14,203 nucleotides of DNA from a bacterium (GTDB lineage Bacteria > Planctomycetota > B15-G4 > JADJEK01), in contig JAUIEL010000087.1 in assembly GCA_030428825.1 (NCBI GenBank), positions 1 through 14,203 of the forward strand. Direction: 5' to 3'. A model generated the notes under the pieces. That model was given only the letters and a program-made list of their open reading frames with translations, had not been told where the DNA came from and made no database searches. This document shows positions 1 to 7,587 of the stretch, in pieces. The translations under genes were made by a program, and so were the position numbers. Within the stretch, counting starts at the first letter, position 1, and each line of letters starts with the position of its first letter.

Positions 1-826
1 AAGGGGCGAGGAACTCCCGGAACGCCTGGCGGACCGCGGCCCGGATCGCGGGGTCGACGATCGGGCGCCCGTTCAGGAAGACCGCCTGGTGCGTCGTCCG
101 TCCCTTCGCCGTGTCCGGCGGCCCGATCAGCCCCTCGACCCGGACCCCGCCGTCCGCCCGCTCGACCGCGATCATGCGCGCCGCGAGCTCGTGTCCGTAC
201 GCCTCCCCCACCCGCGACCGCCGGTCCGCGTCCGGCGCCACCCGGAACGAGCACCGCCCGCCGTGGGAGAACGAGAACCCGACCCCCTCGTGCGCCAAGG
301 CCGCCTTCACGACCTGGTCGAGACAGCGGGACGCCTCGGCCGCGTCGCTCTTCATGAAGCGCGAGCGGGCCGGGACGTTGAAGAAGAGGTTCTTCACCTC
401 GACGACGGTCCCCGGCGCCGCGCCGCACGGCCGGACCTCTCCGATCGCGCCCGCCTCGCAGGTCACCTCGTGGCCGTCGCCGTCCGCCGGGCGGCTGACG
501 ATCCGCGCCCGCGCGACCGCGCCGACGCTCGCCAACGCCTCCCCCCGGAACCCGAACGACGCGATCTCCAGCAGGTCGTCGACCGCGGAGAGCTTCGACG
601 TCGCGTGCGGCACGAACGCGAGCTCGAGGTCGTCCGGCGCCATCCCGCAGCCGTCGTCCGCGATCCGGAGCGAGCGCTTCCCGCCCGCCTCGACCGAGAC
701 GTCGACCTGACGCGCGCCGGCGTCGAGCGCGTTCTCCACCAGCTCCTTGACGACCGACGACGGCCGTTCGATCACCTCGCCGGCCGCGATCCGGTCGACG
801 ACGTCCTTCGGCAGGCGCCGGATCAC
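1..826 (-). CDS. mutL: DNA mismatch repair protein MutL, N-terminal part (cut by window edge)
   Basis: MutL is the GHKL-type ATPase that links MutS mismatch recognition to strand excision. About 275 codons are visible and the C-terminal dimerisation domain lies beyond position 1. Translation of the minus strand shows the ATPase motifs in order: DRIAAGEVIERPSSVVKELV followed by ENALDAGA (catalytic Glu and Asn), ADDGCGM (DxGxG), HATSKL, then FGFRGEAL, then a GTVVEVKNLFFNVPARSRF segment, and FLNGRPI near the visible end. These are diagnostic of the family. Two adjacent GTG codons (829 and 826) could serve as start. The one at 826 gives a GTGA overlap with the holA stop, suggesting translational coupling, and a GGGAGG ribosome binding site lies about 9 bases upstream. 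It is the last visible gene of the minus-strand operon. Identity is very secure; only the exact start is uncertain. Confidence 0.96.
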   Translation of the reverse strand, partial: MIRRLPKDVVDRIAAGEVIERPSSVVKELVENALDAGARQVDVSVEAGGKRSLRIADDGCGMAPDDLELAFVPHATSKLSAVDDLLEIASFGFRGEALASVGAVARARIVSRPADGDGHEVTCEAGAIGEVRPCGAAPGTVVEVKNLFFNVPARSRFMKSDAAEASRCLDQVVKAALAHEGVGFSFSHGGRCSFRVAPDADRRSRVGEAYGHELAARMIAVERADGGVRVEGLIGPPDTAKGRTTHQAVFLNGRPIVDPAIRAAVRQAFREFLAP

Positions 827-1971
827 CACCGCCGGCCTCCCGGCGCGCCGCCGCTCCGCCCGGCCGCGCCGTCGCCCGCGCCGCGGACCGCCGCCCGCGC
901 CAGGCGGACCACGAGCCGCTCGAGCAGGACCTTCGGCGGCTGACCGAGCTTCAGTCCGCGGTCCGCCTCGGCCAGCGCCTCGACCGCCGTCTCGGCCGCG
1001 GCGACGAGCGGGAGCGACGCCTCCTTGCCGAGGTAGAAGAGCTGCCCGGGGTTCCGGATCCGGAGCGCGCGCTGCATCTCCTCCTTCGGCAGCCCCTGTC
1101 GCTGCAGCACCCGGAAGCGCGCGAGGGTCCGGAGCCGCTGATGCAGGAGCGCCACCAGTGCCAGCGAGATCGACCGCGGATCGGTGGTCCGGCGGCCGCT
1201 CCGGTCGACCGTCCCCCGGGAGAGCATGCCCCGCACGCGCTTCAAGGCGCGCCCCGCCTGCCCGGTGGCGACCTCCTGGAACAGCTGGAACTGGTCCCAC
1301 GCCGCGCTCTGCGGCACCAGCGCGTCGACGATCGCGACGGTCACCTTCCCGCCGCCGCCGAGGTGGACCGCGATCTTCTCCAGCTCGTTCGACGCCAGGA
1401 GGAGGTCGTTGCCGGTCCGTCCGGCGAGCTCGGCCGCGGCGCGCGGATCGAGGTCGAGGGAGTGCCGCTTCGCGTCGGCGAGGATCTCCCGGACCAGCTC
1501 GCTCCCCGGCGGGACCGCGCCGCCGGCGTCGGTGTCGACGCGCGGGCGCTGGCAGACGATCAGGCCGCCCGCCTTCTTCAGCTTCTTCGCGAACGAGGTC
1601 CGCTGGTCGAGGTTCCGGCAGAGGAGGATCATGCGGTTCCCCGACGCGACGTCGATCGCCGCGACGAGCGACTTCTGCGCCCGCTTCAGGAGCGCGTCGC
1701 CGTCCCGCGCCACCAGGACCTTCGTCCCGCCGAACAGCGGTCGCGACGCGTGGTCGGAGAGGAGCCGCGCGACCTCCGACTCGGGCCGCTCGGCCGCGTC
1801 CTTCTGCCACGACACGACCGACGCGTCCGGCCCCGCCCGGTCGATCAGCTCGGCGAGGAGCCGCTCCTTCCGCCGCTCCTCGTCGCCGACCAGCGCGACG
1901 ACGCCCGGCAGCTCCTTCGGGAGCGCCGCGTCGCCCCCGCCCGCTCCCGAGGAGGTGCGAGGCGGCGTCAC
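823..1971 (-). CDS. holA: DNA polymerase III delta subunit (HolA)
   Basis: Predicted 382-residue clamp-loader delta subunit, which opens the beta sliding clamp as part of the DnaX complex. The start of the recognisable fold is the VVALVGDEERRKERLL segment (about residues 24-39), matching the usual delta N-terminus where a degenerate P-loop sits. RMILLCRNLDQRTSFAKKLK (about 113-132) matches the strand and helix before the lid region, and GNDLLLASNELEKIAVH (about 187-203) is the typical NELEKL helix. A Gln/Leu-rich helical collar domain follows (residues 225-360). The GTG start at 1971 overlaps the ubiA stop as GTGA, with GGAGG about 9 bases upstream, so translation is probably coupled. The length is somewhat above the usual 330-345 residues because of a low-complexity Ala/Gly tail and a short N-terminal extension. 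Delta subunits are poorly conserved, but fold order and length fit well. Confidence 0.9.
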   Translation of the reverse strand: MTPPRTSSGAGGGDAALPKELPGVVALVGDEERRKERLLAELIDRAGPDASVVSWQKDAAERPESEVARLLSDHASRPLFGGTKVLVARDGDALLKRAQKSLVAAIDVASGNRMILLCRNLDQRTSFAKKLKKAGGLIVCQRPRVDTDAGGAVPPGSELVREILADAKRHSLDLDPRAAAELAGRTGNDLLLASNELEKIAVHLGGGGKVTVAIVDALVPQSAAWDQFQLFQEVATGQAGRALKRVRGMLSRGTVDRSGRRTTDPRSISLALVALLHQRLRTLARFRVLQRQGLPKEEMQRALRIRNPGQLFYLGKEASLPLVAAAETAVEALAEADRGLKLGQPPKVLLERLVVRLARAAVRGAGDGAAGRSGGAPGGRRW

Positions 1972-2861
1972 GTCACGACCTCCACGACGGTCACCGCGCC
2001 GAGGAGCAGGCTGATGCAGCCGTTCACCGTGAAGAACGCGAGGTCGACCCGCGACAGGTCGTCCGCCCGCACGAGCCGATGTTCCCACAGGAGGAGGAGC
2101 GCGGTCGCGACGACCCCGGCGAGGTACAGCCCGCCGAGCCCCGCCGCCGGCGCCAGCGCGAGCAGCAGGAGGACGGCCACGACGTGACAGACGCGCGCCA
2201 CGCGGAGCGCCCCCGCGACGCCGAGCCGGGCCGGGACCGAGCGGAGCCCCGCCTCCCGGTCGAACGCCACGTCCTGGCACGAGTAGATGACGTCGAAGCC
2301 GGCGACCCACGCCAGGACCGCCCCGCCGATCAGCGCCGGCTGCAGCACGCTCGCGTCGATCACCCCCCGGACGGCGATCCAGACCCCGAGCGGCGCCAGC
2401 CCGAGGGCGAGCCCGAGCACGAAGTGACTGGCCGACGTGAACCGCTTGGTGTGCGAGTACCCGAGGAGGACGACGAGGACCGGGAACGACAGACGGCCGG
2501 CGAGCGGGTTCAGCAGGAACGCGCCGGCGACGAAGACGGCGGACGCGACCACGACGACGCCGCCGACCTCGGCGACCGTGACGAGGCCGGCCGGGAGGTG
2601 GCGCGAGCGCGTCCGCGGGTTCGCGGCGTCGACGTCGCGGTCGACCAGGCGGTTGTACGCCATCGCCGCCGTCCGCGCCGCGACCATGCAGAGGAGGACC
2701 AGCCCGGTCACCCGGAGCGACGGCCGTCCGTCCGGGGCGGCGAGGAAGAGCGCCATCACCGCGAACGGCAGCGCGAAGATCGTGTGCGAGAACCGGACCA
2801 GCTCGAGCCAGGTCCGGAGCCGGGCGAGCGGTCCGCTCCCGGCGGCGGAGGCGCCGGTCAT
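1968..2861 (-). CDS. ubiA: UbiA-family aromatic acid prenyltransferase, probably MqnP type (menaquinone synthesis)
   Basis: A 297-residue integral membrane prenyltransferase that transfers a polyprenyl chain to an aromatic carboxylate. The first Asp-rich motif is NRLVDRDVD (N70, D74, D78) and the second is DVIYSCQDVAFD (D190, Y193, D197, D201); both bind Mg2+ and diphosphate. Around eight or nine hydrophobic helices are visible. The N-terminal LVRFSHTIFALPFAVMA resembles the branch annotated as 4-hydroxybenzoate polyprenyltransferase in organisms without ubiquinone, several of which use it as MqnP in the futalosine menaquinone route. That assignment is an inference from this N-terminus and from the neighbouring ubiX and menG. 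The ATG start overlaps the ubiX stop as ATGA, so the two are probably translated together. 4-Hydroxybenzoate prenylation for ubiquinone is the alternative role. Confidence 0.93.
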   Translation of the reverse strand: MTGASAAGSGPLARLRTWLELVRFSHTIFALPFAVMALFLAAPDGRPSLRVTGLVLLCMVAARTAAMAYNRLVDRDVDAANPRTRSRHLPAGLVTVAEVGGVVVVASAVFVAGAFLLNPLAGRLSFPVLVVLLGYSHTKRFTSASHFVLGLALGLAPLGVWIAVRGVIDASVLQPALIGGAVLAWVAGFDVIYSCQDVAFDREAGLRSVPARLGVAGALRVARVCHVVAVLLLLALAPAAGLGGLYLAGVVATALLLLWEHRLVRADDLSRVDLAFFTVNGCISLLLGAVTVVEVVT

Positions 2862-3463
2862 CGGTCACCCCCCCGGCCGCGCGGGTTCCAGCGGTCGCGG
2901 ATCACCTCGGGGCCGAAGAAGAACGAGAGCGCCCGATCGACCACGCCGTCGACCAGCCGCTCGACCGTGGTCGGACCGGAGTAGAACCCCGGCATCGCGG
3001 GGAGGACGATCGCCCCGGCGTCGACGAGCGCGGTGAGGTTCACCAGGTGGATCCGGTGCAGCGGCGTCTCGCGCGGGACGACGACCAGCGTCCTCCGCTC
3101 CTTCAGGGCGACGTCCGCCGCCCGTTCGATCAGGTTCGAGGCGATTCCGGTGGCGATCCGCCCCACCGTCCCCATGGTGCATGGCACGATCGCCATCCCG
3201 TCGATCGGGACGCTGCCGCTCGCCGCCTCGGCGCCGATGTCGGCGGCGGGGACGGTCCTCACCCGCGCCGCGTCCTCGCCGAGCAGCTCGGAGAGCGGCC
3301 CGCTCTCCGGATCGATCCGGCCGCCGAGCTCGTCGACGGCGACGCGCTGCCCGGCCGAGGAGACGACGAGGTCGATCTCCGCGCCGAGCTCCGCCGCTCG
3401 CGCGACGAAACGGACGCCGTAGGTCGCGCCGCTCGCACCCGTGATCGCCGTGACGATGCGCAA
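2858..3463 (-). CDS. ubiX: Flavin prenyltransferase UbiX
   Basis: A 201-residue flavoprotein-fold enzyme that attaches a dimethylallyl group to FMN, giving the prenylated FMN used by UbiD-type decarboxylases. Visible signatures are the FMN-binding ITGASGATYG near residue 7-16, VVSSAG at 33-38, PCTMGTVGRIATGIASNL at 94-111, VPRETPLHRIHL at 129-140 (the Arg-Glu pair of the active site) and MPGFYSGP at 157-164 (conserved Tyr). Length is normal. The start is a TTG at 3463; it places the first strand RIVTAITGASG where UbiX proteins begin, and no better in-frame start is evident. Only a weak AAGG lies upstream at a rather long spacing. No ubiD/mqnL partner is in this window. The gene is followed directly by ubiA with a four-base overlap and preceded by the CPBP protease gene after 61 bases. 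Confidence 0.95.
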   Translation of the reverse strand: MRIVTAITGASGATYGVRFVARAAELGAEIDLVVSSAGQRVAVDELGGRIDPESGPLSELLGEDAARVRTVPAADIGAEAASGSVPIDGMAIVPCTMGTVGRIATGIASNLIERAADVALKERRTLVVVPRETPLHRIHLVNLTALVDAGAIVLPAMPGFYSGPTTVERLVDGVVDRALSFFFGPEVIRDRWNPRGRGGDR

Positions 3464-3524
3464 GGAGAGTCGTCCGCCTTTCCGGCCGCGGCCCGCCGCA
3501 CGTCGCGGGGCGGCCGTCGTTCCT

Positions 3525-4319
3525 TCAGTCCCAGGCCGCGACGCGGAGGTCGACCAGCACGTCGTACAGCGCGTGGAGGTAGACCACGACGCCGAGCCCC
3601 CGGAAGGCGAACACCAGTCCGAGGAGTATACCGGCGAGCGCGCGGAAGACGAACAGCCGCGACTCCCACGGATCGGCGTTCGCGCCGACGTGATGGTACG
3701 TCGCGAACGCCAGGGACGACGCGACGAGCGCCACCGCGAACGCGGTCCGCTTCCGCGCGCCGAGGACCGCGAGGAGCGCCGTGTACCCTCCGCCGAGGAG
3801 GAGGAGCCGGAACAGGAGCTCCTCGTAGACGCCGGCGCCGACCGAGGCGAGGAGCGAACCGGCGAGCGGCCTCCCCTCGCCCCCCGGCGCCACCGCCTGC
3901 AGCGGGAAGGTGCCGGTCAGCGCGTTCACGACCGGCCCGAGCAGGAGCGCGAGCAGCAGACACTCGACGAGGAACGGCGGGAAGAGCCGGAGCGCCGGCT
4001 GCCGGTCCCGGACGACGCGCCAGACGGCGAACGCGAACACGCCGGCGAGGAACAGCTCGAGCCAGATCGCCCCCGGGCCGAGGTCGAGGAAGAGCTCCTT
4101 GAACATCACCTCGGCGGCGTTGCGGGTCCGGCTGTCGACCAGCCGGATCAGCGCCTCGTACAGGAAGAACAGGACCGCGACGTAGACGAGGGAGAGCGAG
4201 ACCCGCCGGCTCCGGACGAGGTACCCGCGCAGGTCGATCGGCCCGTCGCCGGGCGGCGCGGCCGCGGACCGCTCCGACCGGCGTCCGCGCGCTGCCGCCC
4301 TCGCCGTCGCCGCCGCCAT
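3525..4319 (-). CDS. CPBP (CAAX protease / Abi) family intramembrane metalloprotease
   Basis: A predicted 264-residue membrane protein with about seven hydrophobic segments. The three family motifs are present: VYEELLFR (E166, E167, R171; the EExxxR motif), FATYHH (F205, H209; FxxxH) and LHALYD (H249, D253). These form the presumed metal site of the CPBP/Rce1-like family, so the protein is expected to be catalytically competent. The substrate is unknown; members process prenylated proteins or bacteriocins or have no assigned role. The N-terminus (residues 1-40) is Arg/Ala-rich and cytoplasmic-looking. The ATG at 4319 was chosen because it starts 10 bases after the menG stop; the reading frame is open further upstream to 4382, but that would overlap menG. 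No clear ribosome binding site precedes it, so reinitiation after menG is likely. It sits between two quinone-synthesis genes, though a role there is not demonstrated. Confidence 0.88.
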   Translation of the reverse strand: MAAATARAAARGRRSERSAAAPPGDGPIDLRGYLVRSRRVSLSLVYVAVLFFLYEALIRLVDSRTRNAAEVMFKELFLDLGPGAIWLELFLAGVFAFAVWRVVRDRQPALRLFPPFLVECLLLALLLGPVVNALTGTFPLQAVAPGGEGRPLAGSLLASVGAGVYEELLFRLLLLGGGYTALLAVLGARKRTAFAVALVASSLAFATYHHVGANADPWESRLFVFRALAGILLGLVFAFRGLGVVVYLHALYDVLVDLRVAAWD

Positions 4320-4329
4320 GGGTTCGAGA

Positions 4330-5100
4330 CTACGCCGCCCCGCCGGCCGCTTCAATCGCGTCGGCCGGTTCCCCCGTCGCATCGCTCGCGACGTGCAGCG
4401 CGACGGTCCGGAACGCCATCGTCCGGACGCCGACCTCGGCGAAGCCGGCCGCGCGCAGCTCGTCCGCCAACGCCTCGGGGGTCGGGAACCGGTCGACGCT
4501 CTCCGGGAGATACCGGTACGCGTCCGGGTTCGGCGAGAGGACGGAGGCGATCCGCGGGAGGACGCGGTTCGTGTAGACGCGGTACGCCCGCCCGATCACC
4601 CCGGGGGGCGGCGGCGCGAACTCGAGCACCACGAACCTGCCGCCGGGGCGGAGGACGCGCCGGACCTCCTCGAACCCCGCGGCGCGATCGGCGAGGTTCC
4701 GGACCCCGAACGCGACGGTCACGGCGTCGAACGACCGCGCGGCGAACGGAAGCGCCAGCGCGTCCGCGCCGAGCGTCCGGAGGCCGGTCGCCTTCCCCGC
4801 CGCGTGACCGAGCATCCCGAGGCTGAAGTCGGCGCCGACCAGCGACGCGGACGGCGACGCCCGCCGGATCGCGGCCGCGAGGTCCCCGGTCCCCGTGCAG
4901 AGGTCGAGCACCCGCGGCGCGTCCGCCCCGCCGACCGCCGCCGCGGCGGCGCGCCGTCGCCAGAGGCGGTCCATCTGGCAGGAGAGGACGTGGTTCAGGA
5001 GGTCGTACCGCGAGGCGAGCCCGTCGAACATGGCGCGGACCCGGCGCGGCTCGGGCGCACCGGGCGTCGGCATGGTCCTGGTCTCGGCGGTCTCGGGCAC
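4330..5100 (-). CDS. menG: Demethylmenaquinone methyltransferase (MenG/UbiE family)
   Basis: A class I SAM-dependent methyltransferase that performs the last ring C-methylation of menaquinone (and the equivalent ubiquinone step in organisms that have it). From the GTG at 5100 it is 256 residues. Family features are the N-terminal VRAMFDGLASRYDLLNHVLS (21-40), SAM motif I VLDLCTGTGDLA (64-75), an acidic GADF after the second strand (89-92), FDAVTVAFGVRNL (124-136), RVLRPGGRFVVLEF (148-161) and the Tyr-rich YRYLPESVDRFPTPE (195-209). Together these are strongly diagnostic. An in-frame ATG at 5073 is an alternative start giving 247 residues; the family alignment begins after it, so both are possible, and upstream ribosome binding sites are weak. 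It is the first gene of the minus-strand operon and is divergent from ruvB. With ubiA and ubiX nearby, a menaquinone role is more likely than ubiquinone. Confidence 0.94.
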   Translation of the reverse strand: MPETAETRTMPTPGAPEPRRVRAMFDGLASRYDLLNHVLSCQMDRLWRRRAAAAAVGGADAPRVLDLCTGTGDLAAAIRRASPSASLVGADFSLGMLGHAAGKATGLRTLGADALALPFAARSFDAVTVAFGVRNLADRAAGFEEVRRVLRPGGRFVVLEFAPPPPGVIGRAYRVYTNRVLPRIASVLSPNPDAYRYLPESVDRFPTPEALADELRAAGFAEVGVRTMAFRTVALHVASDATGEPADAIEAAGGAA

Positions 5101-5198
5101 GGGCGCTCTCGAGCGGCGGATCGAACCGGTCCACCCTATCCTCCCGGCCCGGCCGTTTCCTCCTTCGTCCGGCGGGCTCCCGGAGTAGACTCGCTCCC
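5101..5198. promoter_or_regulatory. Divergent intergenic region between menG and ruvB, expected to hold both promoters
   Basis: The two outward-facing genes are separated by only 98 bases (126 if menG starts at its ATG), so the promoters of the minus-strand operon and of ruvB should lie here or just inside the coding ends. A TATCCT at 5137-5142 and a TAGACT at 5186-5191 resemble plus-strand -10 boxes, but no convincing -35 box sits 16-18 bases upstream of either. GGAG at 5182-5185 could act as a distant ribosome binding site for ruvB. No operator-like palindrome is evident. The location is inferred from gene orientation rather than from motifs. Confidence 0.4.
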
Positions 5199-6218
5199 AT
5201 GGCGGTCGAGGGTTCGCGGTACGTCGATCTGAATCGTCGGGCCGAGGCCGATCGGGCGCTCCGCCCGGTCCGGTTCGACGACTTCGTGGGGCAGGACCGC
5301 CCGTGCCGGAACCTCTCCGTCGCGCTCGAGGCCGCCCGCAAGCGGAACGAACCGCTCGAACACCTCCTCCTCTCCGGCCTCCCCGGTCTCGGGAAGACGA
5401 CGCTCGCCCACATCGTCGCCGGCGAGCTCGGCGTCGACCTCAAGGTCACGTCCGGCCCGGCCCTCGAGAAGACCGGCGACCTCGTCGGCATGCTGACGTC
5501 GCTGAAGCACGGCGACGTCCTGTTCATCGACGAGATCCACCGCCTCCCCCGCGTCGTCGAGGAGTACCTCTACCCCGCCATGGAGGACCTCGCGCTCGAC
5601 ATCGTGATCGACCAGGGCCCCGCCGCGCGCTCGGTGCGGCTCAGCCTCGAGCGGTTCACGCTGATCGGCGCGACGACGCGGGAGGGGCTCCTGACCGCGC
5701 CGTTCCGAGCGCGCTTCGGCCTGCTCGAGAAGCTCGAGCCGTACCCGACCGGCGACCTCGTCCGGATCCTGGCCCGCGCGGCGGCGCTGCTCGGGCTCGA
5801 GATCGACGCCGACGCGCTGGCGCTGGTCGCCTCGCGCGCCCGCGGGACGCCTCGCATCGCCAACCGCCTCCTCCGCCGCGTGCGCGACCTCGCCGAGGTC
5901 CGCGGCGCCCCGCTCGTGACCGCGCCGATCGCGGACGAGGCGCTCGAGCAGCTCGGGATCGACGAGGCCGGCCTCGAGGAGACCGACCGGAAGGTCCTCC
6001 GCTGCCTCCACGACCAGGGCGGCGGACCGATCGGCCTGAAGACGATCGCGGCCGCGGTCGGCGAGTCCGAGGACACCCTCGAGACGGTCTACGAGCCGTA
6101 CCTGATCGTGCTCGGCTTCGTGCGGAAGACCCCGCGCGGCCGGCAGATCTCCGCCCGCGGGCTGCGCCACCTCGGGGTCGAGGCGGACGACGGCGGCGGC
6201 CAGTCGCACCTCTTCTGA
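5199..6218 (+). CDS. ruvB: Holliday junction branch migration DNA helicase RuvB
   Basis: RuvB is the hexameric AAA+ motor that, with RuvA, drives branch migration of Holliday junctions during recombination. The 339-residue protein has normal length and all expected elements: LRPVRFDDFVGQD near residue 21, Walker A SGLPGLGKTT (59-68), Walker B VLFIDEIHRL (107-116), sensor 1 LIGATTREGLL (155-165), an arginine-finger region PFRARFG (168-174), sensor 2 RGTPRIANRLLRRVRD (215-230), and a C-terminal winged helix that includes DRKVLRCL and GLKTIAAAVGE. The ATG at 5199 gives a family-typical N-terminus. ruvA and ruvC are not in the window, so the usual ruvCAB cluster is broken up. The stop codon abuts the ATG of the next gene. 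Confidence 0.98.
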   Translation: MAVEGSRYVDLNRRAEADRALRPVRFDDFVGQDRPCRNLSVALEAARKRNEPLEHLLLSGLPGLGKTTLAHIVAGELGVDLKVTSGPALEKTGDLVGMLTSLKHGDVLFIDEIHRLPRVVEEYLYPAMEDLALDIVIDQGPAARSVRLSLERFTLIGATTREGLLTAPFRARFGLLEKLEPYPTGDLVRILARAAALLGLEIDADALALVASRARGTPRIANRLLRRVRDLAEVRGAPLVTAPIADEALEQLGIDEAGLEETDRKVLRCLHDQGGGPIGLKTIAAAVGESEDTLETVYEPYLIVLGFVRKTPRGRQISARGLRHLGVEADDGGGQSHLF

Positions 6219-7493
6219 ATGTTCGACCCCGACCGCGCGACCCGCGTGCTCGTCCCCCTGGCGGGACTCGGCCTGGCGACCGTCTTCCTGATCGTCGACG
6301 CCGAGCTCGGCGAACCGGCGCCCGCCGCCGCGCGCGAGGGCGTCCCGGGCCCTCCGGCGACCGTCGAGAGCGACCACGGCCTGCACCTCCCCGGCCCCCC
6401 GACGGTGACCGTGCGCCTCGTCGGCGCCGTCGGGCGACGCGCTCGGTTCTCGTGCGGCGTCGACGGGCCGTACCGCCTGGTCCACGGCGCCCGCGACGCG
6501 TCGGACGCCGGCCGCGACGCCGTCGCGGCCGGCGACGGCCTGGCGGACGTGACGGTCGGGGCGACGGGCGGCCGGGTGACCCTGAACGGCGTTCCGTTCG
6601 GCCGGACGTTGACGCTCGTCCCCGAACGGGGCGCGGTCGTCGAGGTCGGCGACCGACGCTACCGGGGGACGCTCGTGCTCGAGGCGGGAGAGGACGGCCG
6701 CGTCACCGCCTCGAACCGGGTCGACGTCGAGGAGTACGTCGCCGGCGTGCTGTTCGCAGAGATGCCGGAGCGCTTCGACACCGCCGCCCACCGCGCCCAG
6801 GCGGTCGCCGTTCGGACGTACGCGCTCGCCCGGACCCTGGAGGGGAAGACCCTCCGGGACGACCAGGGCTCCCAGGTGTACCAGGGGCTCGACCGCGAGA
6901 CCGAGGAGGGGCGCCGCGTCGTCCTCTCGACCCGCGGCGAGGTCCTCACCTGGGAGGGACGCGTCTTCCCCGCCTACTTCCACTCGACCTGCGGCGGGAG
7001 GACGTCGTCCGCCCGCGACGTCTTCGGTCCGAACGCGCCGGCGCCGATCTCGGCGTCCGTCGACTGCGGCGGCTGCGACGGCACCCGCTGGTCGCGTTGG
7101 CGACGTACGCTCCGCGGAGAGGACCTGGCGCGCCTCTATCACGGCTCGTTCGGACCGACGCTCGGCGCCCGCGTCGAACGGACCGACCCGAGCGGGCGGG
7201 TCCTCTCGCTCGAGATCCGGGACGCCGCCGGCGAGGTGATCGACCGCCCGGTCGCCGACCGCTTCCGGAACGACTACAACCGAGGCCGCCCGCTCGACGA
7301 GTCGCTCCTCTCGGCCTGGTTCCGGCTCCGCCCCGGCGGCGGCGGCGCGACGATCGCGGAGGGACGCGGCTTCGGCCACGGCGTCGGTCTCTGCCAGTAC
7401 GGGGCCGACGGGCTCGCCGACCGCGGCGCCGACTACCGCGAGGTCCTGGCGACGTACTACCCTGGCGCGCGCCTCGAGCGCGCGTACGACTGA
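6219..7493 (+). CDS. SpoIID/LytB-domain protein (probable peptidoglycan lytic transglycosylase or enhancer)
   Basis: A 424-residue protein with an N-terminal hydrophobic segment (about residues 9-26), probably a signal anchor or uncleaved signal, then a Pro/Ala-rich linker and an extracytoplasmic SpoIID domain. Key stretches are VEEYVAGVLFAEMPERF (170-186; E181 matches the catalytic Glu of SpoIID), AHRAQAVAVRTYAL (190-203), SQVYQG (218-223), YFHSTCGGRTSSARDVF (253-269) and the closing GRGFGHGVGLCQYGA (383-397). H255, C258 and the CGGC pair at 283-286 could bind a metal, as reported for some SpoIID enzymes; this is inference. SpoIID of Firmicutes cleaves denuded glycan strands during engulfment, while homologues in non-sporulating bacteria act in cell-wall remodelling or activate amidases. 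It follows ruvB as TGAATG with no gap, so the two should be co-transcribed. No other sporulation gene is visible. Confidence 0.9.
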   Translation: MFDPDRATRVLVPLAGLGLATVFLIVDAELGEPAPAAAREGVPGPPATVESDHGLHLPGPPTVTVRLVGAVGRRARFSCGVDGPYRLVHGARDASDAGRDAVAAGDGLADVTVGATGGRVTLNGVPFGRTLTLVPERGAVVEVGDRRYRGTLVLEAGEDGRVTASNRVDVEEYVAGVLFAEMPERFDTAAHRAQAVAVRTYALARTLEGKTLRDDQGSQVYQGLDRETEEGRRVVLSTRGEVLTWEGRVFPAYFHSTCGGRTSSARDVFGPNAPAPISASVDCGGCDGTRWSRWRRTLRGEDLARLYHGSFGPTLGARVERTDPSGRVLSLEIRDAAGEVIDRPVADRFRNDYNRGRPLDESLLSAWFRLRPGGGGATIAEGRGFGHGVGLCQYGADGLADRGADYREVLATYYPGARLERAYD

Positions 7494-7509
7494 CCGCCGG
7501 AGACGGCGC

Positions 7510-7541
7510 GGGCCCCGCTCGGGGAGTCCCGACCGGGGCCC
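7510..7541. terminator. Symmetrical hairpin at convergent gene ends, probable bidirectional terminator
   Basis: The arms GGGCCCCG (7510-7517) and CGGGGCCC (7534-7541) are exact complements. After a single C-C mismatch (7518/7533) a second stem TCGGG (7519-7523) pairs with CCCGA (7528-7532), closing on a GAGT loop. It lies 16 bases after the spoIID-like stop and 46 bases beyond the stop of the converging minus-strand gene, which is where a shared terminator is expected. No U-tract follows on either strand, so intrinsic termination would be of the U-less type or the hairpin may act as a 3' end stabiliser. The remainder of the 7494-7587 spacer shows nothing else. Confidence 0.65.
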
Positions 7542-7587
7542 TGGTCGCCACGACGTCGCCGGATCCCGTCGGACCCGGCGCGGGCGA

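Noticed and set aside
747..2984. Long open frame on the plus strand (745 codons) opposite holA and ubiA
   Set aside because: The translation is Arg/Pro/Ala-rich with no recognisable motif, and it lies antisense to two well-identified genes. It is a GC-bias artefact.
3464..3524. GC-rich imperfect hairpin between the CPBP gene and ubiX
   Set aside because: The pairing needs bulges and mismatches, and such structures arise easily at this GC content. It does not support a terminator inside the operon.
4320..4382. Upstream in-frame start for the CPBP gene at 4382 (285 residues)
   Set aside because: It would overlap menG by over 50 bases and adds an Arg-rich stretch atypical of the family; the ATG at 4319 fits operon spacing.
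5136..7379. Long open frame on the minus strand (747 codons) opposite ruvB and the spoIID-like gene
   Set aside because: It is rich in Asp/Glu/Arg/Val as expected from antisense reading of GC-rich codons, and both opposing genes are secure.
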